Below, one piece after another: positions 49,284-59,123 of a stretch of 64,000 nucleotides of DNA. The number at the start of each line of letters is the position of its first letter. Position 1 is the stretch's first letter. Location: positions 1,350,293,550 through 1,350,357,549 of the forward strand of contig OY856411.1 in NCBI GenBank assembly GCA_963693085.1. Direction: 5' to 3'. The notes under the pieces are model-generated. The model had not been told where the DNA came from. It did no database searches and saw nothing but the letters and a program-made list of their open reading frames with translations. The stretch comes from Alisma plantago-aquatica. Its lineage: Eukaryota > Streptophyta > Magnoliopsida > Alismatales > Alismataceae. A program made the translations under genes and the position numbers.

Positions 49284-49295
49284 GCTCTGATACCA
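49284..49295 (-). promoter_or_regulatory. Primer binding site, initiator-Met tRNA (LARD-like element)
   Basis: Minus strand TGGTATCAGAGC, five bases inside the 5' LTR, followed by the same GGTTCGCTGAGTCTACAG leader as the left gypsy element. Confidence 0.92.
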
Positions 49296-50937
49296 AACTT
49301 TGTGACGACAGTCGCCAAACCGACAAACAAATCGTCACTAATTAAGCAGAATTAAACATAAACAACATATTAACAAAAATCACTAAAAATTAAAACCATT
49401 TTTCAAAAAGATCCATTCCAAAGAAAACTCTTACTGAAAGGTCCAAAACCTTATATACATCAATATTCACATTGTACTTATCTGGTACATCTCACCTCGA
49501 GAATAACATATAACAGTTGCTTTACCAAACTATACATGAGCAACATAAAACCTCGAGGCACGTAAGCCAAAATCTCTTATTGATCATAAAACCAGTAAGA
49601 ACCAACTCCAAGGACCTGAGAGTACAGAGACGACACATAGGACTCATATCTACAAGACATGACAGACAATACACTCAACTTGAGCTGTCCCTACTGCCTC
49701 ATCTGTTGTTCTTCCTCTGCAGAAAGATCTTCACCTCCTCGTGCGCGTCCACCTAAAAATTTGGGTCCCACGGGGGTGAGACAATTGTAATTGTCCCAGC
49801 GAGAGATATAACACTCCGCCGACCATATTATTATCACAGATTAAGCATTTATAAACTGAGCAGAGGTTCTTTTTATATTAACAGGAAGGATAAATCATTG
49901 TATAAACAAAATGAAGTAATCTCCTTTTTTAAGGAGAACATTGCATCTACCCTTGGTAGAGTTATAAATCATCTATCTACTTTGCAAGGAATGTAAAGAA
50001 ACATAAGTCACATCTATCCATTAAGGATGCATAAAAGAAATGTAACATCAGCCATTGATTTCCGTATTCAATCCTTAAGCAAACATGCTCGGCTGATTAC
50101 ATTTTACAATCACACTTATGCCCTGAGGAGATGAGGTATACCGCTCATCTCCAACCGACCATTACAAAGTCGAAATTGGTACCATACAAGGTCAATGGTA
50201 GAGTCGGCTGCTAAGACCTCCCATGTCTCGGTCAGTGCGAGACCACAAGCAAGACTATGTCAACTGCTTACATAGCTTTCCAGGGTATACTGGCAACTTC
50301 TCTATAGAGCTACAGCAGCGGCTGCACTCCTTCGAAGATTTAGAGATCACGGTTTTATCTACCATCAATCCTGACATTAATCATCATCGGGAGATTCGTG
50401 ATACATCCATCCCGGCCTTTATAATGAAAGATTGAGATATCTCGTGTTTATTTCACATCAATCCCACATTAGGGCGTATGGATATTTTCGCCCATCATCC
50501 CCGCATATTCAAAAATATGCGGTCTCTAGGAGATCCCGTGGGAAAACCTGTTTCACCATCACCAGCTGCTGACGATGATGGATCTATGGTCAGGGCGCTA
50601 CATGATAAGATTCCACTTGATTAATTAAGTACATTACCGTATTCTTTTAGCATCAGTCAAGTTTTCAAACATGAATTATTATGACAAATGCTACAAAGAA
50701 AAGTGTAATACATCTATCAAGTACTTTTCAAATCTTTAAAATACATGATACTTGGGATCTCAGTCCCTTATCACATTATTGGAAATTCTCATCCCTTCAC
50801 ATAATCATTATCATGATTGCTGGATCTGGGTATTCAAACCCTTAGATCATCACATAACATTATTACCTCTATAACAGGTAACCATTACCTCTAGGTCCTC
50901 AGACCAAGGTATTCATTTCACTTGTTGTGCAAGTATT

Positions 50938-51111
50938 CACATGGATCACAAGGTCATCACACATCTTGTCACCTCTCACTAGGCAACAACTTTTTCACAT
51001 GGCTCACAAGGCCATTGCACATCTTGTCACCTCTCACTAGGCAACAACTTATTCACATGGCTCACAAGGCCATTGCACATCTTGTCACCTCTCACTAGGC
51101 AACAACTTATT
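50938..51111. repeat. 58-bp tandem repeat, three units (5' LTR)
   Basis: Units start at 50938, 50996 and 51054, the same as in the partner LTR. Confidence 0.85.
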
Positions 51112-51354
51112 CACATTTATCATGTAATGTATTGGTCCTAAGTCACACATTTGAATTATTCAACCATCATTAATGATATGGACTCATCTCGGGTTAAGGC
51201 ATTATTGATATAAGGTTGTCCATTATCAACCACTCTAGGTGCTTCTCCTATCAAGGTATTAGCCACACCATTACTTGGTGTTACACTCATCACTCCTAAG
51301 AGTGTCTTGCCCTCACCTTTACAAGGTGTATAAGGTTAAAGATGTGCATATGTT

Positions 51355-53215
51355 CACCGTATCGAGTTGTAGGTGTACAAGCACCACCATATCGGGTTGG
51401 AGGTATATGACCATCATCCATATCGGGCTAGAGGTGTTTGTATGTGTTACCCATGTCGTGCATGAGGTCCTAAGCCATCACCATTTTGGGATAGAGTTGC
51501 ATTCAATCACCATATCGGGTGGCACACCATCTAGGGTTGGCTGTGACAGGTTAGGGTTTGCCATATCGGGCTCAACCCAATATACAAGTCAATTGGAGTG
51601 TAGGGCATCAAACCATATTGTCTAGGGTTGTGTATCGTGCAACCCTATCGTGCAAGGTCATGTGTCATGCAACCATGTCTTGCAAGGTCATGTAGGCCTC
51701 ATGATACTAAGTACCAATGATGTATCATATGATCATACCATGCATTAGCATTTGTTACTCTTCACTTATATCGGGTTACCCAAATTAGGGTTTCTTGTCA
51801 TCTTACAAGTATACAATTGACCTTGTATCGTGCATGGAGTCTATAATTGACTCCCTATCGTGAAAGCATCTCATGCAACATCTTGTGCAAGACATATCAG
51901 GCAAGTCATACCCATATCGGGTTATAACTACTTGTATTTATACTTGAACCCGATATCACTTTTACAAAGTGACACCATCTTATTCAAGTTCTAAACCTTT
52001 GTTCTAACTAATATAATTCATGGTAACAGGTCTAAGCAACTACTAGAACTCATAATTTCATCAACTATTTCAGGAAATTTCAGTATTAAAAGTATTTCAC
52101 TAATTATAACAATTTAGGTGAAGAATAATAACATGGTTGAGTTCAAGTTATATAACCCGCCTTAAGAACCACTTCAAAGCTTCAAGGTCCAAAGCTCCAT
52201 GTTCCTAAGGTTGAAGATAACTTTATCAAAGATCCAAGGCTCGTTTACAACTCCTTCATATACAAGGAATCACCATGTATAAGCAATTGGTAAAGAAGAA
52301 AAGAAAGGTAGATCATAACCCTAATTCCATGTTTCAATTCAAGCTTGAAGACAACTATATCTTACCTTAGGGTTAAATTTTGAGTTACTTAGCTCCTTGT
52401 CTGACACCCTACCACTCTTGGGCTATATGGACTTCCTCTTGGCCGACACAACTTTGCTTGTGGCCGATACCCCCTCACTTGTGGCCAAAATCACTTCAAT
52501 TGGCCGATATCAACTTGTTATGGGCAATATCAACATGGTATGGCCGATATACTTGCTATGGTCGATACCCAAGGCCTATGCACGATACCCTTGTGCTCTT
52601 GCACGAAGTGCCACCCCTATTGCATGATATGATACTCACTTGCATGATATGGAACTCACTTGGTAGTCAAAACACTTCACTCTATGGCTGATATCACCCT
52701 ATATAGCCGATATCACCTACTTGGGCGATATGGTCTTGCCATGGGCGATATCCCAAGGCCCATGCACGATACCACAGAATCCCTTCACGATATGGGAGCT
52801 CTATGCACGATACCTTAGGGTAGGAGGGTGTTAAGGGTCTCAAAATTGCACCAAGGGGTGAAACTAGGGGTATATATACTTGTTATTCATGAAAGAAGGC
52901 AAAAATGAGGTGTCAACATTTTGAGCTAGTAGGTGCCACGTGTCATGCATGGGTGACACGTGTCCAAGCATATATCATCATTTATCTTGTCTTGCAAAAT
53001 AGTTGAGAATCATCTAGGGATGCAAATTCGTCCATTTCTTATCCATTTGGATAAGTCATCTAGGTTTAATCACTATTTTAAGTCAAGCCGATACACTTTT
53101 TCTAAGGAAACTTGTTGGCCGTCACACCTCACCTCCTTGAGGTGATTTTCACGATATGGCCTTTTCCAAGAGTTCACAAAACTATATGGGACACCTCCTT
53201 GGGCTTCATGGCCGA
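51355..53215. repeat. Opposed arrays of TATCGNNC / GNNCGATA words (5' LTR)
   Basis: Same arrangement as at 44105-45960. The inner halves lie downstream of the minus-strand TATA box at 52871-52878, so a transcript would carry TATCGTGC-type words first and their complements several hundred bases later. Confidence 0.75.
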
Positions 53216-53788
53216 TAGGCACTCATATATAAGCTTTTCAACTTGATACAACTCAAGTTAAGCTTCCAAATTCAACCCTTTTTCTTCGTCATTTCATCAC
53301 CAAGATTACCATCATTCATAATGGAATCAAACATGGTGTATCATTAATTCTCTCTCCTATAAATGATACATAGAGGAAGTAGGAATACTCTAGAGGTGGT
53401 AATTTGCATATTAACCCCACATTTTGGGTAAATTACAATTTGTACCAACATTGGTGCACAAGGTACCAACATTGTTTAAATAAGTTCAAACTTGGAATTT
53501 AGGCTTTCCACAAGCCACCACCTTGCATCATTCTCTCAATAATGATGCTACAACACATGAGGCATGTTCAACATGTTACATTTTGCATTATAGCCCCTCA
53601 ATTTGGGTAAATTGCACTTTGGTCCAAAACAAAGGAAATTGCTCAAACAACATTCAATCGGGACCAAACTTGAAACATGAGTGTGTCACATGTTAACAAA
53701 TCACCTTAGAGGATTATATTAAAGTTATAATCAACTTAATTAGCCAAAAAAATAGGGTTACCTCATAACCCAGGTCAGGGTCGTTACA

Positions 53789-53793
53789 GTTTG
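53789..53793. repeat. Target duplication GTTTG, right copy
   Basis: Matches 42044-42048. Confidence 0.9.
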
Positions 53794-54560
53794 GACATCT
53801 AGGGTTGAGACCGTTTGCCCTGTAAATGGTTTTGAAACCATTTGGGCACTCAATCCTTGAAACCGTTTGATCATATGTACATTGAAACCGAATGGACCCA
53901 TCAACATTTGAAACCGATTGGATAAATTAAACTTGAAACCGATTGGACCTTCAAATGGTTTGAGACCGTTTGATCTCTAACCTTTTGGAGACCATTTGAT
54001 TCCAAACGGTTTCAAGACCGTTTGGACTCAAATGGTCTCAATACTGTTTGGTCCAAACTACCTTGAAACCGAAAGGATCATCTAGAGTTTCTTTCAACCA
54101 ATCAATTAGGGTTTGCTTAATTGAATCATTCATCAATTAGACCATTGAGAGTGGATCAAATTACAATCCTTGGATTTCCAACCATCCATCACAACCCTTG
54201 ACCTCCAAACTGTCTTGAGACCATTTGTCCTCAAACGGTCTTGAGACTGTTTGCCCTCAAACGATCTTGAGACTGTTTGGTCCATTCCACCTTGAAAACG
54301 TTTGAATCAATTTAGGGTTTCTTCAATCAATCGATTAGGGTTTGTAATCAATGGATCATCCATCACTGTAACCATTGTGATTAGATCAATTGGAACCATT
54401 GGATCTTCATCCATCCATACCAACAATTGACCCCAAATGGTCTTGAGACCATTTGCCCTCAAACAGTCTTGAGACCGTTTGCCCTCAAACGGTCTTGAGA
54501 CCGTTTGATCACCAAACGGTCTTAAGACCGTTTGGTCATCAAAATTGCAAACCGTTTGCT
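53794..54560. repeat. Palindrome array, right part
   Basis: Continues the solo-LTR array. The best unit, 54512-54535, is a perfect 24-bp palindrome with 12-base arms CCAAACGGTCTT. Unit 54486-54507 has 10-base arms CAAACGGTCT around TG. Other units show CG changed to TG or CA (AAATGGT, ACCATTT), as expected from methyl-C deamination. Confidence 0.85.
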
Positions 54561-55952
54561 CATGATATTTATTGAGGTGAGTGATAATATGACATCATCA
54601 TCTTCAAGCTTCAAACCTTCGAAAATTACTATGATTCTTATGGTGATTTCATCAACTAATCAAAAGAAATTTCAGGAAAGAAGAAAGATTCAACATATGA
54701 TGAAGTGAAATCAATAATAACATTTAAGGGTTCAAGTTATATAAACCGCCTTCAAAGTTGAATCCAAGATTCAAGATTCACGTCTTTAATGGTGAATGAA
54801 GCTTTCTCAACTTCCCAAGGTCCGTACTCAAGTCTTTGAGTGAAAAGAATGGCTAAAGTTGAAGATTGAATGGAGAAAAGAAGAAAATAAGCATTGAATT
54901 TTGATTTCCACCATGAAATAAAGGTTGAAGATGATTAAGGAGCTCACCTACAGGTTGTGGGACGTCCTTCTATTTCTCCTAATCTCCCTTGTGTTTGGCC
55001 AAAGCAAGGAAAGAAAGAAGAGTCGAAAAATCCTTTCATGTGGGTGAAAGAATGGAGTGTATATAATGGAAATTCAAGAGAGAGAAAGTGTTATAAAAAT
55101 CCTTCATTTCCCTAAGTTGGTGCCACTTATCCCCCTCACTTCCTTTCATACGAAGCCATCATCCTCCCCTTAGAAATCCTCTTCTTTATCCATGAATTAA
55201 AAGAAAAAAAAATTAAGCACCTTAATCAATATAATAATAATATCCAAAAATTAGTGGACATTACTTTTTCTTTAACTAATGTGAGTGGGCTCTCCACTCA
55301 CGTTAGATATTTCGGTGACATTTCAAGGAACAAGGACGTCCATACTTATATAAATTAAATCATGACATTTTTGGTGGAATGGCACTTCTATTTAATATAT
55401 TTATTTTTGCATTAAATTGAATTAGGGTTTCAATTATGCTTAAATCTTGATTATTTTAATATCAAGATTCTCTCTCCCCCAAAGAGATTCAAATGAGATG
55501 CCCCTCTAATTTTCTTGTCTTTAATTGATACCAAGAAACATTAGGGACTCTATAGAAGTGGTATTTTGCATATTGAACCCTAGGTTTTGGGTAAATTGCA
55601 CATTACACCAAAACTAGGTTTTAATGCACAAACATTGCTTAATAAGCTCTTTCTTGGTGTTCAGGCTTGTGGAAGCCATAACTCTGCATCATTTTCATTC
55701 TTATGATGCTTCAACACTTGAGGAACATTTTATCATGTAACATTTGCAAGTTAACCCCTCAACTTGGGTAATTTGCACTTTAGTCCAAAACAAGTAAAGC
55801 ATTGTTTCAACATTATTCAAATAGGATCAAAATTGAAACATAAGTTCCTCTTAAGTCTTAATTACTTTTTAAAAGATAAAGACAAGAATATAAATGACTT
55901 TCTTAAGTGAAACTTCTAGGGTTAAGCCTTAATCCAGGTTACGGATGTTACA
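54561..55952 (-). other. Solo LTR, U3 side: TATA box and non-coding DNA
   Basis: Element-oriented start of the solo LTR. A TATA-like ATTATATACAC lies at about 55057-55067 (minus). The stretch is otherwise AT-rich with no gene. Confidence 0.6.
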
Positions 55953-55957
55953 TTAAG
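55953..55957. repeat. Target duplication TTAAG, right copy
   Basis: Partner of 38474-38478. It lies at the 3' end of the copia 3' ORF, which the insertion interrupted. Confidence 0.85.
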
Positions 55958-56043
55958 GCTATATATGTCCACAATATCATCAGCAACATCAACATCATCA
56001 TCAGAAGCTTCATGCTCATAGTCATCATCTCCATTTGAAGGCA

Positions 56044-56455
56044 CAGTGGAGATAGTAGCTTCACCTTCATCACCAGATGAACACGTAAAGTCATCATCAA
56101 AACCATATGAACCATCTTCGCCTTCATCCTTAGATGCCTCCTCATCAGCATCAACAACTTCCTCATCAACCTGGTCAGGCATCTCCTCATCGGCAGAAGG
56201 ACCAAAACCATGACCAGGGCACATGGCATTCTGCTCAACCCAAGACATACAGTAGAGATAGTAGCTTCACCTTCATCACCATATGTACACGTAAAGTCAT
56301 CGTCAAAACCATATGAACCATCTTCGCCTTCATCCTTAGATGCCTCCTCATCAACATCAACAACTTCCTCATCAACCTGGTCAGGCATCTCCTCATCGAC
56401 AGAAGGACCAAAACCATGACCAGGGCACATGGCATTCTGCTCAACCCAAGACATA
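56044..56455. repeat. Tandem duplication, unit about 206 bp
   Basis: 56044-56249 and 56250-56455 match closely (both end CTCAACCCAAGACATA). The unit is not a multiple of three, so the second copy is read out of frame. An acidic frame thus turns into a Met/Leu-rich one, explaining the odd frames in this stretch. Confidence 0.88.
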
Positions 56456-57789
56456 CCAAGGTCATACAACTCTTGGTCTTGAGGAGAACTAGGAGCATGG
56501 GTGCCATGTCCTGTAATCAAGGTAGCTATAGGACCAATAGTGAGAGGTAGCACTCCAGGGGTAGATCCACCAACAGAAGAGGGTGTAGTAGTGGAAGCAT
56601 CAGGTGGAGGGGCTAGGTAAAAGTGATTATATGCAAAGGATGCATAATCATCACCTGAGTAGGGATGGTAGGCAAGGTAAGGATGGGCATATGATAAGTT
56701 CATGGTAGACATGATAGCATAGAGATACTGATGCATATGCTCCTAAACCTGAAGGTTATATACCTACTGATGCATCATGTAACCCATGAGGGTTTCATTT
56801 GATACATTAAATGAGGTGTGGACAGGTCGGGTGGCGGAGGAGGTGGAGGTGTTCGGGTGGAGGTGGAGGCTCCAAGTGTGGTAGAAGAAGATGTAGGTAG
56901 GCTTTTTTGAATTGTGGTCTCACTGATACAAACTCCTTTTCTAGTAGGTTTGTAATGAATGTCATGAAAAAGAGATTTCCCAATTGCAGATTGAAAAAAG
57001 ACCACAGGTCAGGGCTGGGTAGGGTGGGTGGGTACCTTGGGTGTTCTTGCTAGAGTCAAAGTAGGTCATGTGGTGGAGAACATATTGAGACCACTTGACT
57101 CCGATGTTCTTTAGGATACAAAACATAATCACAGTGATATTCTCTACAATTTCATATTGATTTTTCTTGGGGTGAATATTGCAGTTGACTACTAGAGTGA
57201 GAGAGTAGTTTTTTAGGTCTAAGGTAGAGGAGGGAAGGGTGGAATTCTTCCTATAGGGAAACTGCGGCTTCTTCGAGAATTTATGTATGTTAGGGAGAGA
57301 GATATCATATTGCTTGTAGAAGGCCTCATGGTCTAGGAGGTTAAAATACTTAGGGTAATCCTTCCTCCAGGTGTCACTTACCTCAGTACCAGAGAAAAAT
57401 ATATTCAAGGCATCCTCTGAGACTTGAAATTTCTTACTGACAATCATGGAAGTAAGAATGCCTTGAGTATTTGGTGGGGGTACAAGAGTGTTGTAATTCC
57501 ATGACAAATACGCACAAAACTCTTAAACTGCCTTAGTGCTTGTGATGGAATTGCTATAGCATTGGCACTTAACACTCACAATAGACAGGTGGTGGTCGTA
57601 TAACAACTCGACAACCTGATCTATGACCTTTTATCTACGTGGGCACGGCTCAAACAAGGCATTAAAGGGGAAGAGGTTCCTAGGAAGGAGCTCCTTATAC
57701 CTATTTAGAGCTTCATTCATGAGGCGAGAATTGGAGGAGGAGGATGGTGCTCTGGAGGGGGTAGATCTCTTTCTCCTATTGGAATCCAT

Positions 57790-58373
57790 GGAGGCGAGAT
57801 AAGAAGGAAAAGGAGGTCAAAAATGTAGGGAATACCACAAACACCTATGGCAGATGTGCAAGAGAGATAGAAAGGTCAAGCAAGGGGTGGCTAGGGCTAG
57901 GAAAGGGAAGGTTAGGGCTAGTGTTGAGAGCTTGAGGGAGCTGGAGAGGGAATTAGTCGATTTTTCTATAGTTGAGAGGGAGAAAAGTCAGCCAAACCAT
58001 ACTTAAGTGTTACTCCATCCTGACCATTGGTCGAGTTATGAGAAAAGGAAACTCAACTGAATGGCTTTTTATAAAAGCCCTCGGCCACCCATCGGTCGAG
58101 TTTGTAACTCGACCGATGGAAAGTATGTCCCAAAATTAGAATTCTTAATTTCTAGCATTTGAGTGCTAATTAAATTTATTTTCTACTCCATTTTGTATTT
58201 TAAACATACTTAGGCACATATCACTCATCATTGGGTACTATTTAGTGATAAAATAAGCATTTGCGAAAAATACCCAAAACAAGCAAAAAATAGGGCATAA
58301 GAACATGAAAATTTTAGCATTTAGCAAGAAACGGTGATCAAAACATGAGCAAAGCGTATATGATAGATAGCAA
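57790..58373 (-). other. Spacer between copia pol and 3' ORF
   Basis: Non-coding, AT-rich, with a strong hairpin at 58089-58119. No gene seen. Confidence 0.6.
58089..58119. repeat. Perfect 14-bp inverted repeat with 3-nt loop
   Basis: Arms CCATCGGTCGAGTT (58089-58102) and AACTCGACCGATGG (58106-58119) around TGT. Related opposed words occur in the copia LTR near 37320-37460. Confidence 0.9.
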
Positions 58374-58953
58374 TTAACTAAAAGGCATATCAGATTCATC
58401 CAAAGTAGTTATGAGTGGTTTATATCTAATAAAATTAAATAGCTCTCTAGCTAGAGGTTTAGTGAAAATGTCCCTCAACTGATTTTCCGTGTCCACATGC
58501 GTGATACAAATATCCTTTTTGGCAATGTGATCATGAAAAAAATGATGATGAACCTCTATATTCCTGGCTATACTATGCAATATAGGATTGTAAGATAAAT
58601 TTATTACACTAGTATTATCACAATAGATAGGAGAAGAATCAAAATAAATGTTAAAGTCTTGGAGCATTTGCTTCATCCATAGAACCTGGGCACAACAACT
58701 CCCGATTGCAATGTATTCAGTCTCAGTAATTGATAAAGCCATTGTGCTTTGTTTCTTGGAGAACCAAGACACCAAGCATGGTCCTAGGAGGAAGCAAGTG
58801 ACACTTGTGCACTTTCTATCAATCAAGCATCCTGCGTAATCTGCATCACTATAAGTCATAAGAGTAAGGTTCCTTGACTTGGAGTACTATTGTCCAAATT
58901 TTGGAGTTTTGACTATGTACCTTAAAATTCTCTTAACAGCTATAAGATGTGAT
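58374..58953 (-). pseudogene. Ty1/copia pol C-terminus (RNase H), truncated with an in-frame stop
   Basis: The minus-strand frame ends at TAA 58376-58374. It has YSDADYAGC, KKQSTMALSITETEYIAIGS, YCDNTSVINLSYNPILHS, HFFHDHIAKKDI and DIFTKPLARE: the copia RNase H domain and the conserved TKPL end. Upstream (SHLIAVKRILRYIVKTPKFG) the frame meets a TAG (Q-stop-Y) where the family has a tryptophan, then is cut at 58954 by another LTR. RT, integrase, protease and gag are absent. Confidence 0.88.
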
Positions 58954-59123
58954 TGTTGGTATGTATGCCTAGAGAGTAAATCATATGATGATTATGATGG
59001 CATAACATGTAAATGATTTGATTAATAATATAGGCAAGCTTCCAATTTATCTCGTTTATTCAGTTATGAGATAATGAATAACATAATAAATGTCTAGAGA
59101 ATGATATTACTCAATGACCTATG
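58954..59123 (+). repeat. Copia-type LTR fragment inserted in pol
   Basis: TGTTGGTATGTATGCCTAGAG is a common start of plant copia LTRs. About 170 bp remain before another element begins at 59124. No other part of this element was found. Confidence 0.5.

Larger units (their letters stand above)
46523..49300 (-). other. Internal region of the LARD-like element, non-coding
   Basis: 2778 bp without a long frame on either strand. The primer site lies at 49284-49295. From 49167 downward there is a relict gag start; the polypurine side is at about 46523-46560. The rest is AT-rich with many stops. Small plus-strand frames (for example 46648-46857) are chance. Confidence 0.85.
42049..53788 (-). mobile_element. 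LARD-like non-autonomous gypsy-derived element
   Basis: Two 4.5-kb LTRs (42049-46522 and 49301-53788) flank 2778 bp of non-coding internal DNA. GTTTG at 42044-42048 and 53789-53793 is the target duplication. On the minus strand the 5' LTR is the right-hand one. A Met-tRNA primer site follows it, and a tract GGATTTCGGGGACGAAATCC then TTGTTAGGGGTTTATAACT precedes the 3' LTR. The LTRs differ by only a few percent by eye, with many differences being G/A or C/T, so insertion was fairly recent. There is no pol, so movement would need proteins in trans, plausibly from a gypsy element like that at 1-5369 with the same leader. Confidence 0.92.
49301..53788 (-). repeat. 5' LTR of the LARD-like element (4488 bp)
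   Basis: Near-identical partner of 42049-46522. Same modules; tandem repeats at 50938-51111; opposed word arrays at about 51355-51930 and 52435-53215; TATA-like sequence at 52871-52878 (minus). As the 5' LTR it would drive the element's transcript toward lower coordinates. Confidence 0.92.
38479..55952 (-). mobile_element. Gypsy-type solo LTR (5.7 kb), split by a later insertion
   Basis: Runs TGTGGCACACCG (38479) to GGATGTTACA (55952), flanked by TTAAG at 38474-38478 and 55953-55957. Removing the nested element and its duplicated GTTTG leaves 5729 bp with LTR ends and no internal domain, hence a solo LTR formed by recombination. In element orientation it starts TGTAACATCCGTAACCTGG. It shares the CCTGAGAGTACAG, GGGTGAGACAATTG and GATGGATCTATGG modules and the 58-bp tandem repeats with the other large LTRs. 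A TATA-like sequence lies at 55060-55066 (minus). Confidence 0.88.
55953..57789 (-). pseudogene. Copia 3' ORF downstream of pol (putative plant transposon / env-like protein), broken
   Basis: Begins M-D-S-N-R-R-K-R (ATG 57789-57787). Two in-frame stops follow (about 57630 and 57520); the longest open stretch is 57507-56962 (MSWNYNTLVPPPNTQGILTS; VSEDALNIFF; IHPKKNQYEIV). After a frameshift near 56990 come SAIGKSLFHDIHYKPTRKGV and a proline run, then a proline/serine segment and a very acidic tail (DEEMPDQVDEEVVD; DEGEDGSYGFDDDF). Its place after RNase H and its acidic end fit the extra 3' ORF of SIRE-like copia elements. Similarity to the plant-transposon protein family is from general resemblance only. 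The solo LTR inserted at its very end. Confidence 0.55.
36327..58953 (-). mobile_element. Ty1/copia element with an extra 3' ORF, interrupted and 5'-truncated
   Basis: Minus-strand order from high to low coordinates: the end of pol (58953-58374), a spacer with a hairpin, a 3' ORF (57789-55953), then 38478-37798, a polypurine tract and the 3' LTR (37776-36327). The nested block 38479-55952 plus one TTAAG copy is a later insertion and splits the element in two. The large ORF between pol and the 3' LTR and the repeated AAAAGGGGGAG tracts recall the SIRE/Maximus lineage (inference). The rest of pol and the 5' LTR are missing: 58954 begins another LTR. ATATC at 36322-36326 is the presumed target duplication. 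Confidence 0.75.

Noticed and set aside
56235..56507. Met/Leu-rich frame resembling a membrane protein
   Set aside because: Out-of-frame reading of the duplicated acidic region, caused by the 206-bp duplication.
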